Source: Stomoxys calcitrans (taxonomy: Eukaryota; Arthropoda; Insecta; Diptera; Muscidae). Taken from it: a DNA stretch of 64,000 bases. A program made the position numbers and the translations under genes. Of the stretch, positions 24,470 to 36,094 are shown piece after piece. Under the pieces are notes generated by a model, which saw nothing but the letters and a program-made list of their open reading frames with translations, did no database searches and was not told where the DNA came from. Within the stretch, counting starts at the first letter, position 1. Every line of letters starts with the position of its first letter. The stretch spans positions 248,001-312,000 of the forward strand of contig NC_081556.1 of the NCBI RefSeq assembly GCF_963082655.1, written 5' to 3'.

Positions 24470-24815
24470 GACTTTATAGACAAAATCTCAGCGTAACATT
24501 CTCTAATGACAAAATCTTAGCGCCAGGGGCGGACCCTCCTCAAAGCTATTTTTTTTAAAGACAAAATTTCATTGCAATTTTTTCTAGAGGCACAATTTTA
24601 ATGAAATATATTCTAAATACAAAGTTTTTATAAATTATTTTTCTAAAGCTACATTTTCTATAAAACATCTTTAAAAGACTAAATTTTAATGGTTTTTTTC
24701 TAATGAATAAATTTTAATAAAGACAAACATTTGCGAAGTTTAAGGCCAAAATTTTAATGAATGTTTTTCTAAAGACTCAATGTCATTAAAATTTTGTGTA
24801 GACAAAGTTTTTAAA
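24470..24815. repeat. Degenerate tandem repeat, unit ~30-40 bp
   Basis: Variants of TTCTAAAGACAAAATTTTAA recur about ten times, with drifting spacing and many substitutions. It is AT-rich and noncoding. Confidence 0.7.
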
Positions 24816-25889
24816 AAATATATATATTTTTTTTTCAAAATATCAATAGGTATTTCATATTTTTAAAAAATTATTTCAAATAAAGCCATATCGTTATTTT
24901 CAAAGAATTCCATAATTTACAATATAGTATTTAAGACAATTGATTAAGGGTCAAAATCCATCATTCAATAGCAAGCAGTGGGTTTTGACTGGTGATTTCG
25001 GCAGAGTGAAATATTTTTTAAACAATATTTAAAATTTACTTTTTGAATTTTTGGATTTCTTCCAAGAAAATCTTTTAACAATGAAAAAGTAATACGAATA
25101 AAGATTTCTTTAGTGTTATGTACGAAGACTTTAAGAAATACGTTGGGACTTTATTTACGATAAAATTGCAAGAAATTGTGACAAATAAAAAGGATTGATA
25201 TTTCTTTATGATGCAAAATATTCTCCAACAATATATGCGCTGCAGAACACTTGTTGCCTCCAGCCTGGCGCCATTTGTTGTGAGTTTTTTTTTTTTTGTT
25301 TTTGGCATTGTAAAAAATACGAAAATTTTTTTCACCGAAAGTAAAATTTGAAAAAAATATATATTTTCAATACGGACTGCGGGCTTTATCCAACGATACC
25401 AAATGGAAGAGACACAAGATAAAAACAGACCGAAAGAATCATCTTTTTTCATCCGATATGCCCCTTTATAATTGTAGTACTAACGATTTTATAAATTATA
25501 ATAGAGTTATTTGCGCTCTTGAATTTCAAAAATTCTCGTACAACAAAGAAATAAGTAGTCCACAATAGAGACATTTCGTACAATTTTTTTGTTCCCGTAT
25601 GCGGTAATTCAGATTTATATAAAGCTCCCATACCTATATTTCATCCTATATGCCATTTTATGGCTAAAGTAGGCGCAATTATGCTTCGATCTATGCAAAA
25701 TTTAGCATAAGATGTTTTTATAAACATCCCAATACGTAGTCGAAATATGTTCAGATTTAGATAAAGCTTCCATAGTGGAATGTTCATGGGCAAAATTGCC
25801 ATTGCTATAGATAACCTTCATCCAATCAAATAGTTAATTGATGTTATAGCCACTTTTGGGTGCCCAACTTTACTATATTTTGAATGAGA
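24816..25889. other. AT-rich DNA with scattered muscid-repeat fragments
   Basis: The phrases TTTCATCCGATATGCC, ATTTCATCCTATATGCC and AGATTTAGATAAAGCTTCC recur with different spacing between about 25390 and 25880, pointing to old dispersed-repeat copies. The minus-strand frame at 25075-25452 is poly-A/T driven and I do not regard it as a gene. Confidence 0.5.
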
Positions 25890-26320
25890 TGTTTTAATTA
25901 ATTTATTTATTTTATTTATTTCTTAATAGTAATACATAAGCCTCCTCGGCCAAAAAAACGTATTACAAAGATAAATACTATTCCTAAATAAAAATTAAAA
26001 AATTAAATACTTCGCAGTTACAAAAAGATGGAGGATTCTTAGCCTAATTCATTTTAATTGGCTCCCCAATCATAACAAGATTACGAAAAAATTTAAATAG
26101 TTGGATTTTTTAACAAGTCCCATGTTAGCAATACAAAAAGATTCAAGCAACAACACTAAGTTTGATCTGTAGAATAGAAGTTAATATGTTTTAAGCGAAA
26201 AACATTATTCGAGTGTGAAAAGATTCTTAACTCGGCGGGCAATATATTCCAACACCTGGTCACACGAATGCGGAATGATCTTTCGAAAACAGACTTAAAT
26301 ATATGGGGCAAGTTTACCTG
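25890..26320 (-). mobile_element. LINE 3' end with (AATAAAT)n-like tail
   Basis: On the minus strand, 26320-26140 encodes FKSVFERSFRIRVTRCWNIL and LPAEL, the usual extreme C-terminus of Jockey/CR1-type reverse transcriptases. A 3'UTR then ends in repeated AATAAA/TAAAT units at about 25890-25925. Confidence 0.7.
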
Positions 26321-26624
26321 AGTACTCCTACTCGAGCGAGAAAAATTAAAGTTCTAAAACGTAGTTAAAATTTTATCAAAATCGGCATAGTTTTAGATGA
26401 AGCTCCCATAAATATCTTTCATCCGATAAGACCTTTTATGACAATCCTGGGACTATCATAACAAAATTTCTTTTTTATTATAAATTTATTTATTTTTTAT
26501 TTACTTATTTTTAACTAATCAATCAAATAACCTTATTGGGACAAACATTGGGAAGTTTCATTGGTCAAAATGAAAATGAATATAAATATTTACGGCTTTA
26601 CTCACAAAACTTAATGAAGCCCTA

Positions 26625-26677
26625 AAATAGGTTTATTTGACAGTTGTATAAAGGAGATCTGTCAAATAAACCTATTT
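26625..26677. repeat. Perfect 19-bp inverted repeat, 15-nt loop
   Basis: AAATAGGTTTATTTGACAG at 26625-26643 faces its exact complement at 26659-26677 across the loop TTGTATAAAGGAGAT. A related phrase, AACTGTCAAATAAGCCTACT, occurs near 32183. Confidence 0.9.
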
Positions 26678-26719
26678 CAAATTTACATTAGGTTTTGCGG
26701 TTTGAATGGTAAAGAGTTT

Positions 26720-29465
26720 ACAGCAATCTTTTTTTTTTTGTAAAGAATATATTTCAAGTACTTTAGTAACGTTCAATAAGTACCTGGAAGTTTTTGCTAT
26801 TAGTTAGGAAGTTGATAGTTTTAAACAGATAACAGGGCTGGCAATATTTAATAATGCAAAGCAGACACCTAACGTTCAAGAAAAGCTTGAATGGGCATCC
26901 GAGAAATTCTATGGTAAAACGCTGTTAATCAAAGCGACAACGGTTACCACAGACGTAACGTAAAATTCTATGAAAATGCTAAATCAAAATCTGGCCAATT
27001 TAGATATAACTTTCATGCAAAACGTCCATTAGTTATGCTTTCGTATTTACTCGAAAGTTATTGCTAGACGTAGTGGTGTAGGGTATTATATAATCGGCTC
27101 CGCCCGACTTTGTCTTTCCCTGCTTGTTTTTTAGATGGTGTGAATAGTTAAATTTCTTTATTTCATAGGAACTCCTACATAAGCAAATGTTAAAACGTAG
27201 AAAAGCAGTTGAAATAAAGACCCATAAAAATACACAATGAGTCAACATCTGCGCTCACTGCTTGCTCTCTGACTGATAGTAGGTATTTAAAATGGTAGAC
27301 ATGTTTTTGTTTATGCATAAAAAAAATAATTGCCTTAAACAAAAAATATAATTTCCCTTAACATCTATAGCAAGTTGTGTACGGCTCGAGTTTGGTTGAA
27401 AAGCAACAGCGTAAAAAAAGTTTAATTAGGTACACATTATAATTCCTAGCCAGCTATTTTAATAATAATAATCTGCTTAGATTAACAATTACTCCATATA
27501 CATATATGAGCGATGCAAATGCTTAAATTTTGTTGAATTAATGGTGGCATCTGCTGTATAGCACCAAACCAATTGTTTTACTGCTGTATATGTTTGCCTG
27601 GAAGTGAAATATGGTAATTGCATTCATAAATTGCTGCTTCCCAGAATATTCAGCTATTAGCGAAGCGCAATTGATAGCGTTCGCCATGGCGTTATTTTTA
27701 GGCGGTTGTTTTTTTATTTTAGGCAGGTAATAAAATGAAGCAAATTCGCAAGATTAATAAGTCTTGCGTACTTGGATTGCAAACTTTTAAACTAAACTTG
27801 ACCACATTTCATTCTTCGATAGTCGGCAAAATGAAAATTCTCCCCTAAACAACACATTAAGAAGCAACTTGAAAATTTCTTGCTGCCTATTCGAGTTTAA
27901 CCAAAATCCTAAGGGGCCTTTGAAGTCAAGTTTATACAACGTGGCCGAAATGATCCTACTGAGCTTTAAACACAGTGCACTTTAACGGAACACGAAATCG
28001 ACAACATTCATTTGGAGAAAATCATTGTCATTGTATGTCTTCTATCACCTTATTGCAATGCTTCCACCGATCAATGGTGCAAGCGTTATAATGAAGAATA
28101 AACAAATTTGCATTTGCCCATAGAAAAAAAGGAAAACAGGTCTCTGTCAATTGCTCCGTTGATCGCTTTCGGTTGCGCTCGTCTGTGTGCCTGAAACTTA
28201 TATGGTTTTGCCACTTGACGTCTCTGGACAGCAACATGAATATAAATGTGGTGTTGCTGGTGGCTCATTGCTTCCATAAACCGATATTTCTGCTCTTTTG
28301 TAATGGTTTGATAAGCCCATACATAAACATTAATTGGGTTACAAACAGTATACACCACAAGCGCACACATACACACTCTTACCTTTAGTATGCACGCTTC
28401 GTCGCTATAACGGGGGGAGCTGTTTGGGGGATAAAAAAAACTCGCATGTAAGTTGTGTACAATGGATCGATGTAGTAAACACCGAGTGGTTTCGTTAAAC
28501 AATCTTATAACTGGAAGAGCAACATTTGAGAAATGATCATGATGTTGCTCTTTTGTATGTTGGACTTTGATTTTTTTACACGGAAGATTGAAACAGCACC
28601 GCACACAAATAAATGCATTGCCCGCCCGGGAAGAATACGCATCGTATACGCCACGCAAAAAGAAATCAAGCAATAAAGAGAATCGAAAACCCAACGGAAG
28701 TTGGTTTGGAAAATTATCATTATCAGAAGTGATTTTTTTTTGGTACTAGGATCGGCTAGTAAAAGAATTAAAAATTCCTATTTAAACCTAAAAAATTAGA
28801 ACCATCTACCTCCTAGTGAGAATTCTACTGTACATAGGGATATGAAATGGGTAGAAGAAAAAATGTACTTCATATTTTAAATATTAGGAGCCCAGTCAAA
28901 TGTTGTGGGGGCAAATTTCTCAACGTACACCCCTAGGGTCCACTTGCTGAATATTTTAGAACATGTGCAATTTTAAACGTGTAGGTGCTTTTGATAAACG
29001 GCATGGCTAAATTATATTAACGAAGTCTTTAATCAAAATTTGTTTAGTTAAAAATGCTGTTTTGCTAAGCCTATGCTATATGATAATAAGCCTATTGAAG
29101 TCCTGGACAAGTAAATAACTGATAATGAAAAATAATAAATACTCAACCAAAGAGTTGAGCAAAAGTTCAACATACAGGTAATTAACATAATAATTACCAT
29201 TTAGAACTAACCTAGGAAAAAAGGTACCGCGAGCTCATACCTATCGATTCTTAATATTTTATACATGCATCTACCCACATATAAATGTCAAAGTGTGTTG
29301 ACTTGTTTGTTTGTTCCAACTTGTCGCAACAACGATTAAAACTCACGGCCGTAAGCGTTCAAAGGCCTCTGGGGGCGGGCTAGGCACCCAAAAAAGTTTA
29401 CTCCCCAGAATTTTAAAAATTTTATTGATTTCGCTAAAACTTGCTATAAGCTTTGAAATTTACGT
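26720..29465. other. Gene-poor region with a strong minus-strand splice donor
   Basis: At about 27070-27130 lies the repeat tail phrase TATTATATAATCGGCTCCGC followed by CCGACTTTG. At 28382 the minus strand reads CTAAAG|GTAAGAG, a good splice donor that could end a 5' noncoding exon. The minus-strand frame at 28086-28694 (202 codons) overlaps it but shows no domain or composition typical of a gene here. Confidence 0.4.
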
Positions 29466-29479
29466 TGATTACATATATT

Positions 29480-29777
29480 ACACCGAGGCCACCGTAGCGC
29501 AGGGGTTAGCATGTCCGCCCATGACGCTGAACGCCTGGGTTCGAATCCTGGCGAGACCATCGGAAAAAATGTTCAGCGGTGGTTGTCCCCTCCTAATGCT
29601 GGCAACATTTGTGAGGTACTATGCCATGTTAAAAAAATGCCGTTCGGACTCGGCTATAGAAAGGAGACCCCCTATCATTGAGTTTAAAAACTTGAATCGG
29701 ACAGCACTCATTGATATGTGAGAAGTTTGCCCCTGTTCCTTAGTGAAATGTTCATGGGCAAAATTTGCATTTGCATT
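29480..29777 (+). mobile_element. tRNA-derived SINE, copy 2
   Basis: It is the same family as 12973-13297, with GTAGCGCAGGGGTTAGCA, GGTTCGAATCC and the tail TTCATGGGCAAAATTTGC. It lacks about 25 bp in the middle. Perfect 11-bp duplications TTACATATATT flank it (29469-29479 and 29778-29788), and the end carries GCATTT repeats. Confidence 0.93.
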
Positions 29778-29789
29778 TTACATATATTC

Positions 29790-31660
29790 TCACTCTCTCA
29801 TTCTCTAATCGTTTAAGTACCAACGTTATGGTATCTCTGCTCCACTTTTTACCATTTGGTCAAAAATTTATTCTCTTATAACATTGATTTTCCTCAATGT
29901 ATTTCAGTAGTGTTTATCTTAATTTTTCCTTTGAAATTTTAATTTGAGTAAGGCGTTTATATCACAAATGACTCACTGGCGTGATGATATTGTAGTGTAT
30001 ACAATTTTCGTTTTATATGTATCGATATAATAATTTTTTTGTTTTTATTTTTTTAATCGTGGGGTTTTCGGAGGCTGCTTCCTTTCAAACACTTTTTGTA
30101 TCATTTTTTTTTAAAGGTTTTTTTTTTAACAGTGCATATCATTCATTCAACAGTCTCGACCCACTCAACTCAACTGTATGAAGCCAACCACGAAGTCATA
30201 CATACATACGTACAAACGTTTTCATGCACCAGCCGCCGTTGTGATACTTCAAACACTATTATTCAGACACCAAGTCGACAAAGACTAGGAGACACATATG
30301 TATGGGTCGTTGCTGAGTTTTATATTCTCCCAAATTTCTTGTTGGGTGGATAATAACTGGAAACAGCTCGTTCTGATAGATGCTACATGTTCTCATTTTC
30401 TGAACATGCACCTGTAGCTGGTATAGTTTTTCTCACATTAAAGCGTGGACTTGAAATCGAGTTTTATTTGTATGTGTGTATATTTTCAGTGGAGAGATCA
30501 GTTGACGTAGAATTTCTGGTTTCTTGCATAAATTACCATGAGTCCAACAAAAATTATGCACTCATATTAAAACTACACAAAACCGACCGAAAAAATAATT
30601 GTGTATCACCGAATCGCACTAGATATTTGACAATATGTTATTAGGAGTTGAATTTTCTTTTTTTTTTTTTGAGGCAAACGGAACAAGCATACAAAGATAT
30701 GAACGTAATTTTTGTTAATAATTCAAGTATTGTAAATTCGGCTTTCTTTGAAAACCATTGTACTGGTGGTATTGGTGTTTTAGGGAGGGGTATTCGGTGG
30801 GCTCCCATAACAACGTAACACAAAATGAATTAATTACTTGTTACTTTGTCCTGAGCGGCTAACAAAAACACAACATCAGCACAGGTGAGATTTAAGACTT
30901 TTTCTCCCTGGTACAAACCAGAATTTTTTTATTCGGTTATATTTAGTAAACATTCATATTTTTTACTATTTTACTACTCACACACATATAAGTTTTATGG
31001 TAGACAAAAGCTGTCAAACCAGTTTCTTCATCTTGCTTATAAAGAAACGCACTAAACACAGATTTTTATAGGACTTGATCTACGGGCTTCTTTGTATTTT
31101 TCAACAATTTCATAGCAAATAAAATTTATTTATCGACACAACGAAAAATGGCTGCCATTTCATACAATTTGTTATATGTTTTTTGTTTTAGATTTGTTGT
31201 CTTATTTCCTCTCCCATGGACTACTATATATTTTCACACCAACACAACAAATTTGTTTGATATTTTATTTTTTATGAATAAACAATTATTATACCTTCCG
31301 CGATAGCCGCGGTATATTAATAATGAATGTTTAATGTTTGAATAAAGAAATAATTAAAATAAATCCACTTAAACACTTGAACTGAAAACGCACACAAAAC
31401 AGGGAGATAGTGGTATACATACAAACATTTAAGGTGCTGCCATATAACATTAAGCGCAGTTTCATAACGGTGGTGCCTAAATCATTGCATATACGCTGTA
31501 CGTCAACTACAACTATTAATTCAATTAAAGGCTGGTATATGTTCGTAAAAACATCAAATAAAAAAAATTAAATTTTTGTTTTCAAATAGAAAGAGAATTG
31601 GGCCCCTGGTTATTATACCATGTCCCATACCCCATATTTTTCACGATTACGTTTTTGAAG
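29790..31660. other. Intergenic, no gene seen
   Basis: It is AT-rich with many homopolymer runs. Short frames at 30096-30644 have no recognisable features. Confidence 0.5.
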
Positions 31661-31664
31661 CGGT

Positions 31665-31928
31665 ACAAATATCTCAACAATAACTTAATACTTGTATAAA
31701 CATTTTATACGTAAAACCTAGTACTGACTTCATTCGCAGCAAAAATGTTAATAGGCATTATTGCGAATTCGGACGGAATATATTATCTACCAGTTCACAA
31801 ATATCTCAACAATAACTTAATACTTTTATAAACATTTTATACGTAAAACCTAGTACTGACTTCATTCGCAGCGAAAATGTTAATAGGCATTATTGCGAAT
31901 TCCGACGGAATCTATTATCTACCAGTTC
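31665..31928. repeat. 132-bp tandem duplication
   Basis: Copies at 31665-31796 and 31797-31928 both run ACAAATATCTCAACAATAAC to CTACCAGTTC and differ at about four positions. The unit contains TTGCGAATTCSGACGGAAT. Sequences related to it and to the DNA just right of it recur in inverted form at 59.6-59.95 kb. Confidence 0.9.
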
Positions 31929-32215
31929 ACAAAATTAAGTCAAACAACAACACACAAAACAAAGATAACAACATTGAAGTAAAGTCGATTGGTAGCTATT
32001 TCGTGAGCATTAAATTACTTTTGCAATTAATTGAAACTAAATTTATGCTGACGCAACGACATGTCGCTAATATTTTACTCATAGAACTCAGTACAAGTAC
32101 AAAGGAATGTTTTCGCATTTTCTTCGTCAACTTTGACTTTTTCGGCCGAAAAGTCAAAGGCAGTACTAGGTACTACTTTATAGAACTGTCAAATAAGCCT
32201 ACTATACAGCTGTTT
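31929..32215. repeat. Dispersed repeat family D, copy 1
   Basis: The phrases TTGCAATTAATTGAA, ACGCAACGACATGTCGCTA and GTACTAGGTACTAC are found in reverse-complement form, in the matching order, at 59.65-59.91 kb. The frame at 31877-32236 crosses the repeat and is not taken as a gene. Confidence 0.65.
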
Positions 32216-32300
32216 TTTTTTTGTGAATATCGATGATTGTACTTAAATAAAATACAGCAAGTACAACATGGTGTTTACTGTTCCATATTTAACTTATCTG

Positions 32301-32651
32301 CATGTTTATCAAAAATTACAAAAAAAAAAAAAACTAAAAATCTCCAATTTGGAGAGATATTCCCATTACTGGCAACAGTAATTGTCAAATGACTTTCAAC
32401 CTAGACAAATCGTTTATTTTTTCTTTCTGTCGCTCGATTCGTTCGCCAATGCATTCAAAATAGCTGATTTGTTTATCATGTTTATCAAAAATTACAAAAA
32501 AAAAAAACAAATACTAAAAATCTCCAATTTGGAGAGATATTCCCATTACTGGCAACAGTAATTGTCAAATGACTTTCAACCTAGACAAATCGTTTATTTT
32601 TTCTTTCTGTCGCTCGATTCGTTCGCCAATGCATTCAAAATAGCTGATTTT
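32301..32651. repeat. ~176-180-bp tandem duplication
   Basis: Two copies share CATGTTTATCAAAAATTACA, an A-run, CTCCAATTTGGAGAGATATT and AAAATAGCTGATTT. Copies start at 32301 and 32477, and the period changes by 4 bp across the A-run. The segment near 32609-32634 has an imperfect inverted partner at about 32681-32704, so this may be the end of an older inverted-repeat element. Confidence 0.9.
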
Positions 32652-32837
32652 ATAAGAAATAAATCATCTGTTTTCAATGCAATGGCGAACAAATCGAGTG
32701 ACAAAAAGAAGAAGAAGCTGCCATCACACTATATGCGCATATTTTATCAATAGACACATTTGCAATTTGCAGACGATTAATCATTTTTGCTATCACACTT
32801 GCATATGTCATTTTCTTATGACATAAAGACTGGTCCT

Positions 32838-32962
32838 TTATTTACGTTTTCTCCTGTTTGATGACATTTTCAATCGTTAGATTTGAGATCCTTAATGATG
32901 TTCATGGGGTCTATCCAACTTATGTTTTCGCATGTGACCTAACCTTCTATTAGTGAATCCTG
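32838..32962. mobile_element. MITE family B, truncated copy 3
   Basis: It matches the right half of the 7029-7265 copy, from TTTACGTTTTCTCCTG to the terminus CTATTAGTGAATCCTG. The left half is missing. Confidence 0.88.
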
Positions 32963-33082
32963 TAATCTGTGTAAACTAAAGTAGATTTCTTTACGAATAC
33001 AAATTGTTAAAGTTGTGAGAACAACTTATTTTGGGTTTGCTTTCATCCGACAACAAAAACAGATGGTTTATTTATGCTTTAT

Positions 33083-33138
33083 CAGGAGGAATACAACACG
33101 CTCTAAAGCACAGGAGGAATACAACACGCTCTAAAGCA
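33083..33138. repeat. 28-bp unit, two perfect tandem copies
   Basis: CAGGAGGAATACAACACGCT plus CTAAAGCA occurs at 33083-33110 and again at 33111-33138. Confidence 0.95.
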
Positions 33139-33444
33139 CAGACTGCTGTCGGAGTTTTTGAGAAAAACTTAAACAATATATCATAATTTTTTTAAAACAT
33201 AATTACATGAAATTGTTTTTTCTAACTCAATCTTACATCCATATTACAGTAGGATTAATTGTTTTAGAGTTCTCCTTTTAAGCCATTTGCTTAAAAAAGG
33301 CATTTATTTATTTCGATAGTTGTATATAATTCATCGTTTTTACATGCTTATACATTGTTTTTATATGGAGTTTGATAGTTGTTCATCGTTTTACTTGCTT
33401 ATACATTGTTTTTATGTGAAGTTTGACAATTGTTCACGTGAAAG

Positions 33445-33672
33445 GCTGGTACTATATTCGCCTTTCGCAATATTTTTCGCCGATTACTTTTTTTATAGGT
33501 AATAGATTTTAAAGCAGAACAACTTGCTGATTTCATTCACTGAGACATTCTCTCATTTCTTATGGTAACATTTTAATAAAATTGTTATTTTATCATAGTT
33601 ATTTGTGTAGTTTTTCAAAAAGTAATCGCGAAAAAATTAATTTTCAACAGTCAAAAAGGAACATAGTACCAG
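33445..33672. mobile_element. MITE family C, copy 2
   Basis: The left end GCTGGTACTATATTCGCC and the right end GGAACATAGTACCAGT form the inverted termini. The interior shares TTCGCCGATTAC, AGATTTTAAAGCA and AATAAAATTGTTATTTTATC with 56526-56723. Confidence 0.82.
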
Positions 33673-34268
33673 TCAAAAAGTCGAAGAAGGTACCCACCCT
33701 AATCGAACAATAGGATGTGTCATTTCGAAATTTATTTGTCATATTTTATTTTCATTCGTATCAAACTATGTGTGCAATTTTAACAATTGCAAAATTTGAC
33801 ATGTCTTAAAACATGCACATGTAGTGTGATAGAAGCTTTAGTGGTCTACGTCCTTTACCTTCTTAATTGTACCAAGTGTTAACCCTCTTTTGCGTGGTGA
33901 AATTTAAATGGGGGTGACTTTTGTTATTACTTAGTGGTGTCCTATTGTATTTGTTTTTTTTTTCTATTTGTGTGAATTGCGGAATTGCAGAATAAACTTT
34001 GTTAGAACCAACAAATTAAAAAAATCAGGCAATTTATAGAATTCGTTTTTCGTAATTAATTAACGAGCATACAGATCCAACGTACATCTATCAAACGAAA
34101 TGGCAAAGTAAGTCATTGTAATAGAGAGATGGATGGTATCGATGTATTGCCACTCCCAACTCAACCCAAGAACATCGTTGTGCAAATTTAATCCTTTATT
34201 TATGACTGGTAATTTTTTTATTTTGTTTCACATTTCTTTTTTGTTTCAGATACTTTTAATTTAAGCAA

Positions 34269-34673
34269 TGAGTTTCTTTGACAGTTTAAAAGATTTTGTT
34301 GAATTTGTTGACTCTTTGTTGCTGGTGGGCGACGAGGAGCATAAGAGGTTAATTATTACAATCAAATGATTATGTATATGGATGGATTAAGTGGTACCCC
34401 AATTTTGAAAAATAGACACTATGCGAAGAAAAATTAAAGCATGATCTTGGGGTATTTAGTGCTGTTGTGGTGGCTTCCTTTTTAACATGTTTGCTAAAAA
34501 AAGGAAACTCTTATATTTTGTGCTACATGCTGCCACCCAATGCTTATATTGATAGCTTGTATTTTGTATGTAGTCAGTTTTTTCGTGTATCTGTAGAGTA
34601 TTTAGTTCAAAAGTCTTTCACTAAATCTATACACTTACCAAAACTTCCAAATGCTAACTTGTTTAATAAATAA
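34269..34673 (+). CDS. Candidate small spliced gene of unknown function
   Basis: An AG acceptor (TTTTTTGTTTCAG, about 34250) precedes a leader and the frame starting at 34269: MSFFDSLKDFVEFVDSL, then LLVGDEEHKR. A GTAAGT donor near 34109 could end the 5' exon. A second exon-like frame at about 34416-34673 reads EEKLKHDLGVFSAVVVASFL, with a hydrophobic segment, and ends at a TAA inside AATAAATAA. The join is not settled: the donor at about 34324 (CTG|GTGGGC) keeps the frame open, whereas the one at about 34356 does not with the acceptor I see. I do not recognise the protein. Confidence 0.3.
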
Positions 34674-34745
34674 CTCGAATTAAGTGGAAAATGTCCCAGA
34701 TCCGAGACATGACATGGCTTATAATTAGTCATGTTGTTTCATGTG

Positions 34746-35270
34746 TAGGTGGCGATCCTCGTTTACCAACAGAAGGTGAACAAGCTTGTTCTGGTCCAAA
34801 GGACCAACTGCCGCAGGAACAAGGTGACCATTAGTTATTTAAAGGCTCCAATAACTCGCCTTGTCATATCGAGCACCATAGGCACTCAGTATTTGTGCAA
34901 GAGCCGGGCTGCCCGGACTCTCACTAAAACTCTCCGTTCGATACCGCTGATTGTTCGCGGCTGCCGTTGCATCTACTCCACTCTCCGCAACTTGTGGACG
35001 CGCCCGTTTGCTCGCAGCCCAGATCGGACCCCAATGTTCCAGCCTGTGTGGCTGTGACGAGCATGACACTAGTTCCGAGAAGCTTAGCTGCGAGCTACCG
35101 GACGCTTCTCGTGACAGCATTGATCGGACCTCATTGTTCCCCTCAGAGAGGAAAAATATAATAGTCATTTTTGGTGCATTCTGACATCGCCATCTAGAAG
35201 TGCATTTCACGTTGTTTAGTTCGGCAGTTGCCTTAATTGGCCCTTTTGTTGTTGCCACATATTTGCATGT
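34746..35270. repeat. GC-rich dispersed repeat E, copy 1
   Basis: It shares ordered blocks with 42498-42850: GGTGGCGATCCTCG, GTTATTTAAAGGC, CCAATAACTC, and ACTCTCC..TCGATACCGCTGATTG. It also has GTTGCA..CTACTCC. It is markedly GC-richer than its neighbours. The overlapping frames on both strands (34749-35258) are repeat shadows. Confidence 0.75.
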
Positions 35271-35470
35271 GGCGATAGTGAACCGGTGCCGCCCGTCCTA
35301 TCACTAAGACTCTCCACTCGATGTCGCTAAGTATATGCGATCGCAGTTGCAGCTACTCCGTATGGAGCATTCCCTATCCGAAATCGTGGTCGCGCCGGAT
35401 AGCTTTCAGCTGACCTCATAATAACGATGAAGTCCACTAAAGTCGGAGCTCAAAGTTCCAGTCTATGCAG
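35271..35470. repeat. Dispersed repeat E, partial copy adjacent to copy 1
   Basis: It starts near GGCGATAGTGAACCGG and carries ACTAAGACTCTCCACTCGAT, then CGCAGTTGCAGCTACTCCG and GGAGCATTCC. These match the second half of 42498-42850. It is a head-to-tail partial copy. Confidence 0.7.
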
Positions 35471-36094
35471 TGTTTATAGATTTTTCGTGCCGTTTAGTCT
35501 TGACATTTTTTTGGTACCATTGAATTGTTGAAATTTCGCTATAACCATTTTCTATTTCTGGCAGTGATTGCTATAAACTTTTTACCAAAACAATGAGATA
35601 TGACGCTCTTGCTCCAATGCCGGTGCAAGTTGTTGTTTACTTAAGTGTAACCAATAACTGCATTGTAGATCTTCTTCACTCAATCATAACATATTGAATT
35701 TAGTAGCTTACCTGCAATATCTGTATCGGCGCTAGTTTTGCTTTCGAATAGAGGTGTAGCTCGCAGCGAACACAGCACGTTGGTGTGTGTTTGCAAAGCG
35801 GCTGTTGCCTTTTGCATTCTCATTATTATCATTTAAAATGCTTGGTGGTTATTAACAACGTCGACACAAACGACGATAAGACTTGAGTATAACCACAAAA
35901 AGAAGACAAATAATATGTTTAAGCATTGGCAAAAAGTCAAAAAAATATCTAAAAATCGGTTTGTTAAAGGGCATGGTGTGCTTAAAATGGATAGAACGCA
36001 AAATTTTCAGTCAAGGTTTTATCGCCACTGCGTACGATGTTAAGTGAAATGTTAAATGTTTTGTACTCTCCCGTCTTTTCCATCTAGAGAAACA
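35471..36094. other. Upstream region of Hps4
   Basis: No gene was assigned. An acceptor TTTTCCATCTAG ends at about 36087, eight bases before the chosen Hps4 start, so a 5' exon probably lies in this stretch. I could not place its donor. Confidence 0.4.

Noticed and set aside
25075..25452. 125-codon minus-strand frame
   Set aside because: Its composition is driven by AT runs (Phe, Lys, Ile rich), with no support from motifs or splicing.
28086..28694. A 202-codon minus-strand open frame
   Set aside because: No domain, signal or conserved motif. A strong minus-strand donor cuts through it, and open frames also exist on the opposite strand, so the openness is probably chance.
31877..32236. 119-codon plus-strand gene
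   Set aside because: It runs through a tandem duplication and a dispersed repeat with an inverted copy at 59.6 kb.
34749..35258. 102- and 139-codon frames on opposite strands
   Set aside because: Both fall in GC-rich dispersed repeat E, which recurs at 42.5 kb with different indels that break the frames.
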